A model generated the notes under the pieces. The model had not been told where the DNA came from and made no database searches. It worked only from the letters and a program-made list of their open reading frames with translations. The position numbers and the translations under genes were made by a program. Below are positions 36,939 through 46,178 of a stretch of DNA of 64,000 nucleotides, piece after piece. Position 1 is the stretch's first letter. Every line of letters begins with the position of its first letter. The stretch is from contig CAZYFH010000017.1 in NCBI GenBank assembly GCA_964646815.1, positions 10,172-74,171 on the forward strand, in the 5' to 3' direction. Source of the stretch: CAZYFH01 sp964646815. Its GTDB lineage: Bacteria > Acidobacteriota > Vicinamibacteria > Vicinamibacterales > UBA8438.

Positions 36939-38789
36939 GTGCCGCGCGCTGATGACCCTGTCCCCGCAGACCCCCGCGCCGCGTACACCGACCGACTCGA
37001 CGCCCGGCGCGCCGCGCACGCCACACTGGTGCACCGGCACCGGCAACTGGGCACCCTTCGCCTCCTGACGCTTGGCTTGGCGGGTGCGCTCGGCGTCGCC
37101 ATGCTCGGCGGCGTCGGCCCCTCGGGCTGGTGGCTGCTCGCACCGCTCGCGATCGTGGTCGTCCTTGGCGTCGTCTTGAATCGCCTGGAAGCAAGACGCG
37201 ACCGGCGCGCGCGCGCCATCGCCTTCTACACGCGCGCGATCGCCAGGCTCGACGACTGCTGGGCCGGGACGGGCGAGACCGGCGCGCGCTTTCTCGATGA
37301 GCAGCACCTCTACGCACGAGACCTCGACCTGTTCGGCGAGGGGTCGCTCTTCCAGTTCCTGACCCACGCGCGGACCCGGATGGGCGAGGAGACGCTGGCA
37401 GCGTGGCTGCTGGCCCCGGCTGACGCAGAGACCGTCGTCGCCCGGCAAGCCGCGGTCCGCGAGCTCGCGTACAACCTCGACCTCCGGGAGGACCTCGCCG
37501 TGCTCGGCGAGGACGCGCGCACCGGCGTGCGCCCCGACGCGCTCGCGGCTTGGGGGGAACAGCGGGAGCTCCTTCCGGGGCCGGGATTTCGGTCGGCGGT
37601 GCGTGTCCTGTCCGTCTTCGGTGGCCTCGCTATCGGCGGGGCCGTCACGGTCGCGCTCGCGGCGGAAGGGTCCGTCGCGCTGACGACCGGGGTCGCGTCG
37701 ACCCTGCGCGCGGTGTTCGTGCTCGCGCTCGTCGGGAACGGAACCGCGGTTTGGCGCCTCAGGCACAGTCTGGGGCGGATCTTCGCTGCGGTCGACGCCG
37801 CCGTACACGACCTGAATCTCCTCGCCGACGTCTTGCGCCGACTTGAGGCCGAACGTTTCACTTCCCCGCGACTGGTGGCGCTCCAGACCTCGCTTCAGGT
37901 CGATGGCGATCCGCCGTCCCGGCGGCTTGCGCGTTTGAACCGGCTCATGGGCTACGTCGACTCCCGGCACAATTTCTTCGCGCGAATCGTCGGCCTGTTC
38001 ATACTGTGGGACATCCATCTCGCGTACGCGGTCGAAGCGTGGCGCCGGAAGTCAGGCGCGGGGCTCAAGCGGTGGCTCGAGGCGGTCGGTGAATTCGAGG
38101 CACTGTCGTCGATGGCGAGCTATCGCTACGAGCGCCCCGCAGCGGTCTTTCCGGAACTGGTCACCGACGCGTCGGTGTTCCAGGCCGATGACCTCGCGCA
38201 CCCGCTGCTCGACCAGCGCGCGGTCGCCAACGACGTGTCGCTCGCGGCCGGGCCGCAGGTTCTCGTCGTCAGCGGCTCGAACATGTCCGGTAAGAGCACG
38301 CTGCTGCGTACGGTCGGCGTCAGCGCGGTGCTCGCCCAGGCCGGCGCGCCCGTCCGCGCCCGCGCGCTTCGACTGTCGACGCTCGGCGTCGGCGCGTCGA
38401 TCCGTCTCCTCGATTCACTGCAGGACGGGACTTCCCGGTTCTACGCAGAGATCACGCGGCTGCGCCAAATCATGGACGCCGCCGGGGGTACCCCCCCCGT
38501 GCTATTCCTGATTGACGAACTGCTGCACGGCACCAACTCGCACGACCGAAGGGTCGGCGCCGCGGCCATCGTCGGTGGCCTGGCGGATCGCGGCGCGATC
38601 GGTCTCGTGACGACTCACGACCTCGCGCTGACCGAGATCGCCGACACCCTGGCAACACGCGGTGGCAACGTCCATTTCGCCGATCACCTCGAGAACGGAC
38701 GGCTCCGGTTCGACTACCGAATGCGGCCGGGCATTGTCGAGAAGAGTAATGCCGTCGATCTGATGCGTTCGGTCGGCCTCGACGTGTGA
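36939..38789 (+). CDS. membrane-anchored MutS-like ATPase
   Basis: The 616-residue protein combines a MutS-type C-terminal ATPase with membrane segments. Two helices lie at residues 40-58 and 64-82 and one or two more around 220-270. The ATPase has Walker A GSNMSGKST (G446-T454), then LFLIDELLHGTNSHDR (Walker B and the MutS signature), VTTHDLALTEIA, and YRMRPGIVEKSNAVDLMRSVGL. The mismatch-binding and connector domains are absent. Such proteins are not classical mismatch repair; their role is unknown. Start GTG at 36939 follows the hairpin element. Confidence 0.85.
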   Translation: MPRADDPVPADPRAAYTDRLDARRAAHATLVHRHRQLGTLRLLTLGLAGALGVAMLGGVGPSGWWLLAPLAIVVVLGVVLNRLEARRDRRARAIAFYTRAIARLDDCWAGTGETGARFLDEQHLYARDLDLFGEGSLFQFLTHARTRMGEETLAAWLLAPADAETVVARQAAVRELAYNLDLREDLAVLGEDARTGVRPDALAAWGEQRELLPGPGFRSAVRVLSVFGGLAIGGAVTVALAAEGSVALTTGVASTLRAVFVLALVGNGTAVWRLRHSLGRIFAAVDAAVHDLNLLADVLRRLEAERFTSPRLVALQTSLQVDGDPPSRRLARLNRLMGYVDSRHNFFARIVGLFILWDIHLAYAVEAWRRKSGAGLKRWLEAVGEFEALSSMASYRYERPAAVFPELVTDASVFQADDLAHPLLDQRAVANDVSLAAGPQVLVVSGSNMSGKSTLLRTVGVSAVLAQAGAPVRARALRLSTLGVGASIRLLDSLQDGTSRFYAEITRLRQIMDAAGGTPPVLFLIDELLHGTNSHDRRVGAAAIVGGLADRGAIGLVTTHDLALTEIADTLATRGGNVHFADHLENGRLRFDYRMRPGIVEKSNAVDLMRSVGLDV

Positions 38790-38834
38790 CGCCGAGCGGC
38801 GTGCTATGCTCCTCAACTCATATTTTGGGAGGCG

Positions 38835-39473
38835 ATGACGATGCGGGGACTTTCGTTGATGCTGCTGGTCGTGGTCAGCTCTTTGACGCTCGCGGCGGCG
38901 TGTGGCGGCGGCGAGGTCGCGCACGACGCCGGAGCGATGGATCACGCGGACGCCGAGGCTCCCGCCGAGCCCGACGCCTCCAGCGACATGGGGATGATCG
39001 GCGGCGGTCACGCGACGCTGGTCCACGAAGGGCAAGCGGGCAGCCCGCATGTGAGCGTGCACTGGGGCGTCAACGACGCGAACATCACAATCAGCTATGG
39101 CCGGCCGTATCTGAAGGACCGGGTGGTCGGGGAGAGCGTCGAGCCGATGGCCGACCGCGTCTGGCGCCTGGGCGCCGACGAGGCGACGACGCTGACGACA
39201 GACACCGACCTCATGCTTGGCGGCACGCACGTGCCGGCGGGAGAGTACACGCTCTGGGCCGCCCACATGAACGACGAGTTCCATCTGATCGTCAACAACG
39301 AGACCGGACAATGGGGCACGGCCTACAACTCGGACCATGATGTCGCGCACATCGCGATGGAGATCGGCACGCTCGACCAGCCGGCGGAACAGCTGATCAT
39401 CTCGATCGCGGACGGCACACTGGGATTCGACTGGGGCACGATGGCCGCGGGCGTCACCCTGATGGCGCACTAG
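38835..39473 (+). CDS. DUF2911-domain lipoprotein
   Basis: The 212-residue protein has a lipobox (LAAAC, the Cys at about residue 23) and a following acidic linker. The DUF2911 core (VSVHWGVNDANITISYGRPYLKDRVVGESVEP...WRLGADEATTLTTDTDLMLGGTHVPAGEYTLW) is complete. It would be anchored in a periplasmic leaflet. The function of DUF2911 is unknown. The ATG at 38835 follows GGGAGGCG; the second ATG at 38841 is also possible. The gene ends 125 bases before the next. Confidence 0.85.
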   Translation: MTMRGLSLMLLVVVSSLTLAAACGGGEVAHDAGAMDHADAEAPAEPDASSDMGMIGGGHATLVHEGQAGSPHVSVHWGVNDANITISYGRPYLKDRVVGESVEPMADRVWRLGADEATTLTTDTDLMLGGTHVPAGEYTLWAAHMNDEFHLIVNNETGQWGTAYNSDHDVAHIAMEIGTLDQPAEQLIISIADGTLGFDWGTMAAGVTLMAH

Positions 39474-39559
39474 TGGCGCAACGGCCCGAGGCGCGCACGG
39501 CGGGCGTCGCGACCGCGGAGTGGGGCACTCGAGGTCCCCACGCAACGGTCGCGGGGGGT

Positions 39560-39580
39560 TGGGGCGAAGGCCCATCTAGA
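39560..39580. repeat. short palindrome GGGGCGAAGGCCC before a gene start
   Basis: TTGGGGCGAAGGCCCATCTAG shares the core GGGGCGAAG-CCC-TCTAG with the site at 59708-59725. Both lie just upstream of a start codon. Confidence 0.45.
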
Positions 39581-39598
39581 CGTAGAACGCCTGCCTGC

Positions 39599-40120
39599 AT
39601 GACCACGGTGCGGCGGTCGCTGGTCGTCGTGCTGTCGGCGGCCGTCTCGCTGTCGGCCCAGACCCCGAATTTCTCGGGTTACTGGACGCTAGACCGCGAC
39701 GCCAGTCAGATCACGCCGCCGGCGTTCAGCGGCGGCCGGGGCGGCGCCGCGATCGATCGACTCTTCGTCACCCATGCGGTCAACGGCACGCTGGTAATCG
39801 GCACGGAAACCAACGGGCTCAAAGCATGGTCCTACACGCCCGGCCGAGAGCGCACGATCCCCGTGGGGCGCGATACGACCATGACCGCGCGGTCGCGCTG
39901 GGACGGCGACCGCCTCGTGGCCGAGGGGCGTCAGGGCGACATGACGATGCGCGAGGAGTTGGTCCTCAGCTCGGATGGCCAGGTCTTCACGTTCGTGGTG
40001 ACCACCACGACACCTGACGCCATCACCGTCAATCGGCTGGTCTATAAGAAGGGTCAGCCGGTTGGCCCATGCGAGACGTGGGCGACGCCCTGCAAGGACT
40101 TCACCGACCAACAGCGGTAA
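39599..40120 (+). CDS. small exported protein of unknown function
   Basis: The 173-residue protein has a signal peptide (LVVVLSAAVSLSAQ) and then PNFSGYWTLDRDASQI, a lipocalin-like beta-rich opening frequent in acidobacterial exported proteins, ending in a Cys pair (GPCETWATPCKDF). The beta strands TLVIGTETNGLKAWSYTPG and TARSRWDGDRLVAEGRQG suggest a small beta-barrel. No enzyme motif is visible. The ATG at 39599 matches the signal peptide start; I see no strong ribosome-binding site before it. Confidence 0.65.
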   Translation: MTTVRRSLVVVLSAAVSLSAQTPNFSGYWTLDRDASQITPPAFSGGRGGAAIDRLFVTHAVNGTLVIGTETNGLKAWSYTPGRERTIPVGRDTTMTARSRWDGDRLVAEGRQGDMTMREELVLSSDGQVFTFVVTTTTPDAITVNRLVYKKGQPVGPCETWATPCKDFTDQQR

Positions 40121-40184
40121 CTCCCGGCGCTCGCAGTCGTGCGCCGACGGCGCTCTTGTGGCGCGGGCCTTCAGGCGCGCGAGA

Positions 40185-40200
40185 CAAGGCTGACGCCTTG
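40185..40200. repeat. CAAGGC-TGAC-GCCTTG palindrome
   Basis: This dyad lies in the convergent gap between 40120 and 40218, where it could serve both 3' ends. A companion CGGGCCTTCAGGCGC lies just upstream. It belongs to the dispersed AAGGC palindromes of the window. Confidence 0.5.
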
Positions 40201-40217
40201 CCTTACGAGTTCCGGTT

Positions 40218-41507
40218 CTATTCCGACAGGTCGATCGCCACGATCTTCTCCCGGTCACGCGCGTAGAGCGTCGTTCCGACGAGCGTCGGGGCAGTCCACG
40301 ACCGCGTGTCGAAGAGCGGAGCCGCCGCGAGGATCGTCATGCCGCTCGGCGTCAGCCGGGCCAGTGTGAGATCGCCGTCCTCCTCGAGCAGCAATGCCTT
40401 GCCGTCGGCGTACACCATGCTCGCGCGGCTGAAGCCTCGCTGACGCCAGGCGGTTTCGCCGGTCGCCACGTGCGTGGCCGTCATGACGGCCGTGGCGCTC
40501 TGGCCGCTCGTGCCATATACGAAATCACCGACGCGGACCGGATTGAGAAACGTGAAACGCAGTCTGGGATCGGACCACAGCTCCTCGGTCCGCGTCGTCT
40601 CGCCGTCCCGCGTCAACCTGATCGCCCGGCTGCCGGCAATATAGCCCGACGAGAGGAACATGACGTTGTCGTCGTCGCTCCAGAGCGGCACTTGAAAGTT
40701 GAAATCGTTGCCCGCATCGTGTGGGTGCACCCAGAGGATGGCACCGGTGTCTGGGTCGAGCCCATGTACCGCCTGCCCGGCGAAGATGACGAGTTGCGTT
40801 TGTCCGTCAACGCTGATGAGTCGCGGCGGCGCTTCCGACACGAGGAAACTACCGCTCCGCCAGACGACGCCACCGTCCGACTGACGCAGCGCCATGACGG
40901 ACTGCCCCGGCCCGCCCACCTGGCAAATGATCGTGTCTCTGTACGGCAGGGGGCTAGCGCCGTAGCCGGACTTGATCATCGAGCGAATCAGCAGCGGTGG
41001 CGCCCCAAAGTCGGCGACGAAGTCGCGCGACCACTGCAAATCGCCGGTCGCGGCGTCGAAGACGTGAAGTTCCTTGTTAGTGCCGATCGTGTAGAGGCGG
41101 TCACCAACCAGCAGCGGTGTCGCGTGCGGACCGGCACCCTGGCCGAAGTCCTGGACATCGGAGGAATAGCTGTATTCCCACCCTGTCGCACCGGTCGCGG
41201 GGTCCATCGAGATGACCGTCTCGTCTCCACTCCACGGACCGCTCCCACCCTCGCCGTACGCCACGCGATACATCGTGAACAATCGGCCGCCACCGGTGAT
41301 GATCGCCGCGTGTCCCGCACCCAGCGGGCGGCTCCAAATCTGACGCGGCCCGGACGCGGGCCATCGCTCGGCCAAACCCGTGGCCTCCGACGTGAAGTCG
41401 CGATGCGGGCCACCCCATTGCCGCCATTCGAGTCCCGCCTCGCCGTCCTGCGCAGCGACGACCGCGCCGAGGACCAGCGTGATGAGCGCGAACGCCCACT
41501 GTTTCAT
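40218..41507 (-). CDS. exported PQQ-binding-like beta-propeller protein
   Basis: The ATG at 41507 gives 429 residues with a signal peptide (ALITLVLGAVVAAQ). LEWRQWGGPHRDF is the propeller entry motif, and MDPATGATGWEY, FDAATGDLQWSRD, LDPDTGAILWVH and ATHVATGETAWRQ mark the blades. No heme or Cys-Cys pair is present. It resembles the proteins at 5263-6615 and 42037-43395 and probably has a non-dehydrogenase role. Confidence 0.8.
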   Translation of the reverse strand: MKQWAFALITLVLGAVVAAQDGEAGLEWRQWGGPHRDFTSEATGLAERWPASGPRQIWSRPLGAGHAAIITGGGRLFTMYRVAYGEGGSGPWSGDETVISMDPATGATGWEYSYSSDVQDFGQGAGPHATPLLVGDRLYTIGTNKELHVFDAATGDLQWSRDFVADFGAPPLLIRSMIKSGYGASPLPYRDTIICQVGGPGQSVMALRQSDGGVVWRSGSFLVSEAPPRLISVDGQTQLVIFAGQAVHGLDPDTGAILWVHPHDAGNDFNFQVPLWSDDDNVMFLSSGYIAGSRAIRLTRDGETTRTEELWSDPRLRFTFLNPVRVGDFVYGTSGQSATAVMTATHVATGETAWRQRGFSRASMVYADGKALLLEEDGDLTLARLTPSGMTILAAAPLFDTRSWTAPTLVGTTLYARDREKIVAIDLSE

Positions 41508-42036
41508 CGGGCCGATCTTACTCGCAGACGCGGATGTTGAATTCGCCGGGCCGGGCCGGGCCGGGCCGGGGCGAGTGCGGTGGAACAGCAGACGCGCACG
41601 CTGGCGGCATGGGGTCTCATCCCAGCGCCCGTCGTGAACGCCCCGTGCCGCCTCCAACATTGTGATGCTCGCACTGACGAACGGCCCTTCTGAAAATCTT
41701 GGGGAGTCGTAGCAATCCGCGATCTCGCTACAGACATGCGCGCGATGCTGGTCCTCGATCTTGTCGTGCTAGGTGAAGAACGCCAGCGATAGGCTGGGGA
41801 TCCGATCCGCCTTGACCCGCTGCTCGTCGCCGACAACCTTGGACGGCTCGTGGCCGCCTCCGGCATGACCAGCGACGACTACCAGGCGGACGAGGACTGG
41901 TGGCAGTGAGCTCTGAGTCTAGACGCCGACGGCTGCGTTGCTCCTCGGCCATTTGGGCCCACCACTCCCCCTCGTCGCGCCTCTTCCTCGACGACCAGAC
42001 CGGCGCCATCCGCAATCAACCGAAGTGAACTCTGGG
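41508..42036. other. 529-base stretch with a simple repeat and a broken open frame
   Basis: Five tandem copies of CCGGG occupy 41546-41570. From about 41705 to 41909 a plus-strand frame reads IRDLATDMRAMLVLDLVVLGEERQR, then a TAG, then LLVADNLGRLVAASGMTSDDYQADEDWWQ and a stop. I do not recognise it; it may be a decayed gene. Confidence 0.45.
41546..41570. repeat. tandem CCGGG repeat (5 copies)
   Basis: A pure pentanucleotide tract, with one extra G, in the upstream region of the propeller gene at 40218-41507. The tract begins 39 bases upstream of that gene's ATG. Confidence 0.8.
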
Positions 42037-43395
42037 TTAGTAGTCGGCTGCCGCAAGTGAAGCGCGAATGATCTCGCGGTCGTTTCGGACGACCACGTGC
42101 CGGTTTGCGAAGGCGGGATGGGTCCACAGGACCGCGCGGTCGTTCCACCGGCCGGTGGCGCCGCCGCGCGTGCGGAGCGTTGGCTCGAGCAACAGGGTGC
42201 GGTCCAACTCCGCATACCCTTCGGATGAAAATCGCGCGATGATCAGCTCGCCGGAATCGTTCATCACGAAGTGGCGTTCGCCATGGCGCACGAAGTAGGC
42301 GGTGGCCCAGCGATCCTGCGCGTTCATGTCGTCGGACTGCCACAGCCGTTCCCCAGTCGTTGCGTCGATGCCGCGAAGCTCACCGTAGCTCCCGATGCCG
42401 TAGAGTTGATCGCCAACGATGATCGGCGTCGAGATGATCGAATGCAGCCCGTCGGTCTGCTGTGGCAACTCGCTCCGGCTCCGCCCCTTCCAAAGCCTGC
42501 GCGCCGCCGGCCGGTCCGGATTGAGCACCATCATCATCGACCCGTTGAAGAACTGGCTGACGACGAGATAGCGCCCGCTTCGAACCGGCGTTGAGATCGC
42601 CAACCCGCCGCCGACAGCGAATTCCTCTTCCCAGTAGACCTCGCCGGTCTGGGGGTCGAGCGATGTGAGCGCGGTCGCGTGCCAGACGATGAACTGCCTG
42701 GTGCCGCCCGCGTCGATGACGATCGGCGACGAATAGCCGGTTTCCGAGGTGCTCTCGAGGGCACGCCACGCTTCACGGCCGGTCGCCTTGTCGAACGCGA
42801 CGATTTTCGCGTCAGGCTCGCCGCCGACGACGGCAACCAAGAGGTCGCCTTCAACGAGTGGTGACTGCGAGATGCCGAAGGCCGGTACCGTGGTGTCGTA
42901 ATCGACGGCCGTGTCGACCCGCCACACGACCTCACCGGTCGCGGCGTCCATGCACGACAACATCCCGGCCGCGCCGAACACGTAGACCCGATCGCCGTCC
43001 ACCGTGGGCGTGGCGCGCGGCCCGTTGGCGAACTTGAAGTGGATGTTGCGATAGGCCGCTGGCCACTCCTGGGTCCAGAGCACCGCGCCGGTCTCCTCGT
43101 CGAGCGCCAGCAAGCGCTCGGTGCCATCCATCGTGCGGCTGCCCGGCGTTTCCTCGTAGTCGAGAACGAAGACACGGCCGCTGGCGACCGCTGGACCGGC
43201 GAAGCCGCCGCGGACCGGTGTGCGCCACTTCACGGTTAGGCCTGTGTCGGGGAACCGCTCGACGACACCGGTCTCGGTCCACACCGCGGAACGGCCGATG
43301 CCGCGCCACTGCGGCCAGTCCTCGGCCTGCAGGCCGACGCCCATGCAGAGCGCACCGAAAATAGCTGCCACGTACAGGCGAGTCCTCACAGCCAT
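42037..43395 (-). CDS. exported PQQ-binding-like beta-propeller protein
   Basis: The ATG at 43395 gives 452 residues with a signal peptide (LYVAAIFGALCMGVGLQA). EDWPQWRGIGRSAVWTETGV is the entry motif of the WPQWRG-type propellers. LDEETGAVLWTQEWP, MDAATGEVVWRVDT, FDKATGREAWRA and LDPQTGEVYWEEE give the blades. Similar proteins are abundant in Acidobacteriota and Planctomycetota; their function is mostly unknown. The gene ends 529 bases from the propeller gene in the same orientation. Confidence 0.8.
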   Translation of the reverse strand: MAVRTRLYVAAIFGALCMGVGLQAEDWPQWRGIGRSAVWTETGVVERFPDTGLTVKWRTPVRGGFAGPAVASGRVFVLDYEETPGSRTMDGTERLLALDEETGAVLWTQEWPAAYRNIHFKFANGPRATPTVDGDRVYVFGAAGMLSCMDAATGEVVWRVDTAVDYDTTVPAFGISQSPLVEGDLLVAVVGGEPDAKIVAFDKATGREAWRALESTSETGYSSPIVIDAGGTRQFIVWHATALTSLDPQTGEVYWEEEFAVGGGLAISTPVRSGRYLVVSQFFNGSMMMVLNPDRPAARRLWKGRSRSELPQQTDGLHSIISTPIIVGDQLYGIGSYGELRGIDATTGERLWQSDDMNAQDRWATAYFVRHGERHFVMNDSGELIIARFSSEGYAELDRTLLLEPTLRTRGGATGRWNDRAVLWTHPAFANRHVVVRNDREIIRASLAAADY

Positions 43396-43529
43396 GCATC
43401 GTGCACCGTTGGTGGCCAGCGGGTCAATCGACCGAGCGGGGCCGCGGCCGGGCGTCACCAGGGACGACACGCCGACAGTGTGAGACCGGTAGAGCCCGCT
43501 CGATAGATACGCGCCGCGCCGCCTACCGG

Positions 43530-44303
43530 TCATGGTAGGAACGGCGCTACGGGCAACACGGCGACCAACGAGAACGACCAGCGGCTGGCGCTGCCCAGAT
43601 AGCGCTCGTCGCCGATGGCGTCGCCGGCGCGCGGCAACCCAGTGGCGACGTAGTCGAGCGAGCCTTCCAACTCAACGTCCTTCAGCCAGTTGCCGTCCGG
43701 CAGCCAGTTGAACAGCAGGAACGCGGTGTCGAGCTCGAAGTTGAGCTTATGCGTGTACGTACTCCTATCCGTCGGCCGTTCGGCGGCGCTCAGCTTGTCG
43801 ACGATGTCGAAGTGGCTCTCCACCCACCCACCGGTTTGATCACCCGTCAGCCAATCGAAGTTCATCTCGAACTCGAACTCGATGCCGTTGTCTCGGATCG
43901 ACGCGACGGCGAGGTCGGCGGCCGGCCGCCCGAACGGGTTCGTGTCACTCTCCCCGAGCGGCACGAAGATCGTCTCGAGCGTGAAGCCGACACGCGGGAT
44001 TTCGGTGGGGATTTCGATCGCCAGGATCAGCTCGAAGACGGACTCCGTTTCCTGCTGGACGGTCGACACGTCGCCGGTCTCGGCGTCCGTAACCTCGACC
44101 AGCGCCCGGTTCGCGAGGTTCTCGAACGTCATGGTCGGCTCCACCTTGAGCTCCGGTGCGCAGAGGAAGAAGCACCGCGGGTCCTCGGCGTCGCCTTGGT
44201 CCTTTGCCAGGACAGGGCCGGCCACCAGCACCATCAACACGACGCCGCTGCCAATCAGGCGCCGCGAGGTCGGTCGCGCGTCTCGGCCCGCTCGATGCGT
44301 CAT
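43530..44303 (-). CDS. probable outer-membrane protein of unknown family
   Basis: The ATG at 44303 gives 257 residues with a signal peptide ending near VLAKDQ. After a CFFLCAPELKV segment the protein is rich in alternating beta-strand sequence (MTFENLANRALVEV, IEFEFEMNFDWLTG, HKLNFELDTAFLLFNWLP) and ends in SLVAVLPVAPFLP. This pattern suggests a small outer-membrane barrel. It is divergent from the octaheme cytochrome gene at 44338, with a 34-base gap, so the two may share regulation. Confidence 0.6.
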   Translation of the reverse strand: MTHRAGRDARPTSRRLIGSGVVLMVLVAGPVLAKDQGDAEDPRCFFLCAPELKVEPTMTFENLANRALVEVTDAETGDVSTVQQETESVFELILAIEIPTEIPRVGFTLETIFVPLGESDTNPFGRPAADLAVASIRDNGIEFEFEMNFDWLTGDQTGGWVESHFDIVDKLSAAERPTDRSTYTHKLNFELDTAFLLFNWLPDGNWLKDVELEGSLDYVATGLPRAGDAIGDERYLGSASRWSFSLVAVLPVAPFLP

Positions 44304-44337
44304 GATCGTCTGCACCCAGTTATACACTGGTGCTGCC

Positions 44338-45564
44338 GTGGCGAACGAGCGAAGAGTGATCGGGGCCGGCGTGCTGGTGATCGTAGCGGTCGCCTGCGGC
44401 GACCGGCCGGCGCCACCCAGCGTGGCGGATTTCCCGACCGAATTCACCGGCTCTGGCGTCTGCCGGGACTGTCATCTCGACATCCACGATCGGTGGCAGG
44501 ACACGCTGATGGCCAACGTGCTGCTGAACCCCCGCGAGCACCCGGACGCCATCCTCGGGGATTTCGGCCGCAATGACCCGCTTGTCACGTTCCGTCCCGC
44601 AGATGTCGCGTTCACCTATGGCAGCCGATGGAAGCAGCGTTACTTCACGCGTGTCGGCGACGACCTCTTTGTCTTTCCCGCCCAGTGGGACGTGCGCAAC
44701 GGGAGTTGGCGTCGCTACGGTGCACGGCCGGGCACCGAGTGGTGGGTCGAGCACTACCCCGATGACCAGATGCAGCGCCCGACCGGCCCGCTGTGCGACG
44801 GGTGCCACTCGGTCAACTACGACGTTCGGACGAAGACAGTCACCGAGTGGAACGTCGGGTGCGAGGCGTGTCACGGCGCCGGACGGGAACACGTCCTCGA
44901 CCCGGTAGCCGACACAATCGTCAACCCGGCTCGGCTCGACGACGTCAGGGCGAACGACGTCTGCATTCAGTGCCACTCGCAGGGCGTACCGGTCGACAAC
45001 CCGATCGCCGGGCGCTATTTCGACTGGCCAGTGGGGTTCCGACCGGGCGATCGACTCAGCGATGTCTGGGAACTCGACGGTCCGCATCTCGGCGAGGAGA
45101 CGTTCACGCACTGGCCGGAAGGATCGGCGCACAAGAACCGGATGCAGGGCAACGACTACGTGCAAAGCCAGATGTACGTCAAGGGTGTTCGCTGCTACGC
45201 ATGTCACGACGTGCATGGCACCGAGCACCCAGGCGATCTGATCGCGCCGGCGGACGAGCTGTGTCTCTCGTGCCACACGTCGCAGCTTCAGCCCGGGCCG
45301 CGAGGGTCGATTGAATACCACACGCGTCACGAGGCCGGCACGGCGGGCAGCTCCTGCATCGCGTGTCATATGCCAGAAATTGCCCGTACCGTCGGCGACG
45401 TCAACGTGCGCAGCCATACGTTCCGGTTCATCTCGCCGGCCGACACCGAACGCTACGGCGTCCCCAACCCCTGCACCTCGTGCCACACGGAGGAAACCGA
45501 TGCGTGGGCGCTCGACGAGCTTCGGACCTGGCCGCACGTCTCGCCATGGCGGGTTGCGCCGTAG
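44338..45564 (+). CDS. octaheme c-type cytochrome lipoprotein
   Basis: Starting with GTG, the 408-residue protein has a lipobox (IVAVAC, Cys20) and eight CxxCH motifs: CRDCH (42-46), CDGCH, CEACH, CIQCH, CYACH, CLSCH, CIACH and CTSCH. Sequences such as VGCEACHGAG and VRCYACHDVHGTEHPGDL are typical of cytochrome c554/NrfA-like multiheme electron carriers found in nitrogen- or metal-respiring bacteria. It should sit in the periplasm anchored by lipid. No terminal reductase motif (such as CxxCK) is visible. Confidence 0.92.
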   Translation: MANERRVIGAGVLVIVAVACGDRPAPPSVADFPTEFTGSGVCRDCHLDIHDRWQDTLMANVLLNPREHPDAILGDFGRNDPLVTFRPADVAFTYGSRWKQRYFTRVGDDLFVFPAQWDVRNGSWRRYGARPGTEWWVEHYPDDQMQRPTGPLCDGCHSVNYDVRTKTVTEWNVGCEACHGAGREHVLDPVADTIVNPARLDDVRANDVCIQCHSQGVPVDNPIAGRYFDWPVGFRPGDRLSDVWELDGPHLGEETFTHWPEGSAHKNRMQGNDYVQSQMYVKGVRCYACHDVHGTEHPGDLIAPADELCLSCHTSQLQPGPRGSIEYHTRHEAGTAGSSCIACHMPEIARTVGDVNVRSHTFRFISPADTERYGVPNPCTSCHTEETDAWALDELRTWPHVSPWRVAP

Positions 45565-45613
45565 GTCGTCTGTAGCCCGAGATGAAAGCCGTGCGTTCTC
45601 CCCGGTGCCTGCG

Positions 45614-46066
45614 GTGACGGACTGGACGCAGCCGCTTCACCCGCTAATCGTCCATTTCCCGCTCGGCCTGCTTGTGAGCGCCGCCGCGATTGATGTCGCG
45701 TCGCTCGCCACACGGCCACTGTCGGCCGTGCGGCACGTCGCCACCGGCCTGTACGTCGCAGGAGCAGTATCGCTCGTCGCGGCCTACTTCAGCGGGCGCG
45801 CCGACGCAGACGCGCTACGGGTGCCGGGGATGGCACACGCCATCATCGACGCCCATTGGACGTGGGCGCTGCGGACGACGCTCTACTTCGGGGTGCTGTC
45901 TCTCGTCCGCGCGGCTCTGGCCGTTTCCGGATATGTCGCACCGCGGCGCGTTTGGATCCCAGTCGTCGCAGGCGGCGTGCTCGGCCTCGCGCTGCTGTTC
46001 CAGACGGCCGAGCGCGGCGGCCGGCTCGTTTACGAGCACGGCGTCGGAGTCGCGGCGCCGCGGTAG
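45614..46066 (+). CDS. DUF2231-family membrane protein
   Basis: The 150-residue product starts with GTG and contains TQPLHPLIVHFPLGLLVSAAAIDVASL, the conserved HPLIVHFP motif of DUF2231. About four membrane segments follow (GLYVAGAVSLVAAYFSG, TLYFGVLSLVRAALAVSGY, WIPVVAGGVLGLALLFQTAERGG). DUF2231 proteins often occur near cytochromes and oxidases; here it follows the octaheme cytochrome by 49 bases in the same orientation and may be co-transcribed. Confidence 0.85.
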   Translation: MTDWTQPLHPLIVHFPLGLLVSAAAIDVASLATRPLSAVRHVATGLYVAGAVSLVAAYFSGRADADALRVPGMAHAIIDAHWTWALRTTLYFGVLSLVRAALAVSGYVAPRRVWIPVVAGGVLGLALLFQTAERGGRLVYEHGVGVAAPR

Positions 46067-46178
46067 TTCGGGTGCGCCGAGGCGCCCTGGACTTCGAGGA
46101 GGCGACTTGTCTACCGGTTTCCCGCCGCAGCGACCGTCCGCGGCGCCGGACCCGCGCGAGATTGTACGCTACGAGTGC

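Noticed and set aside
36741..38018. Minus-strand open frame of 425 codons opposite the MutS-like gene
   Set aside because: Composition is Arg/Ala/Glu-rich antisense sequence with no motif, while the plus strand encodes a complete ATPase.
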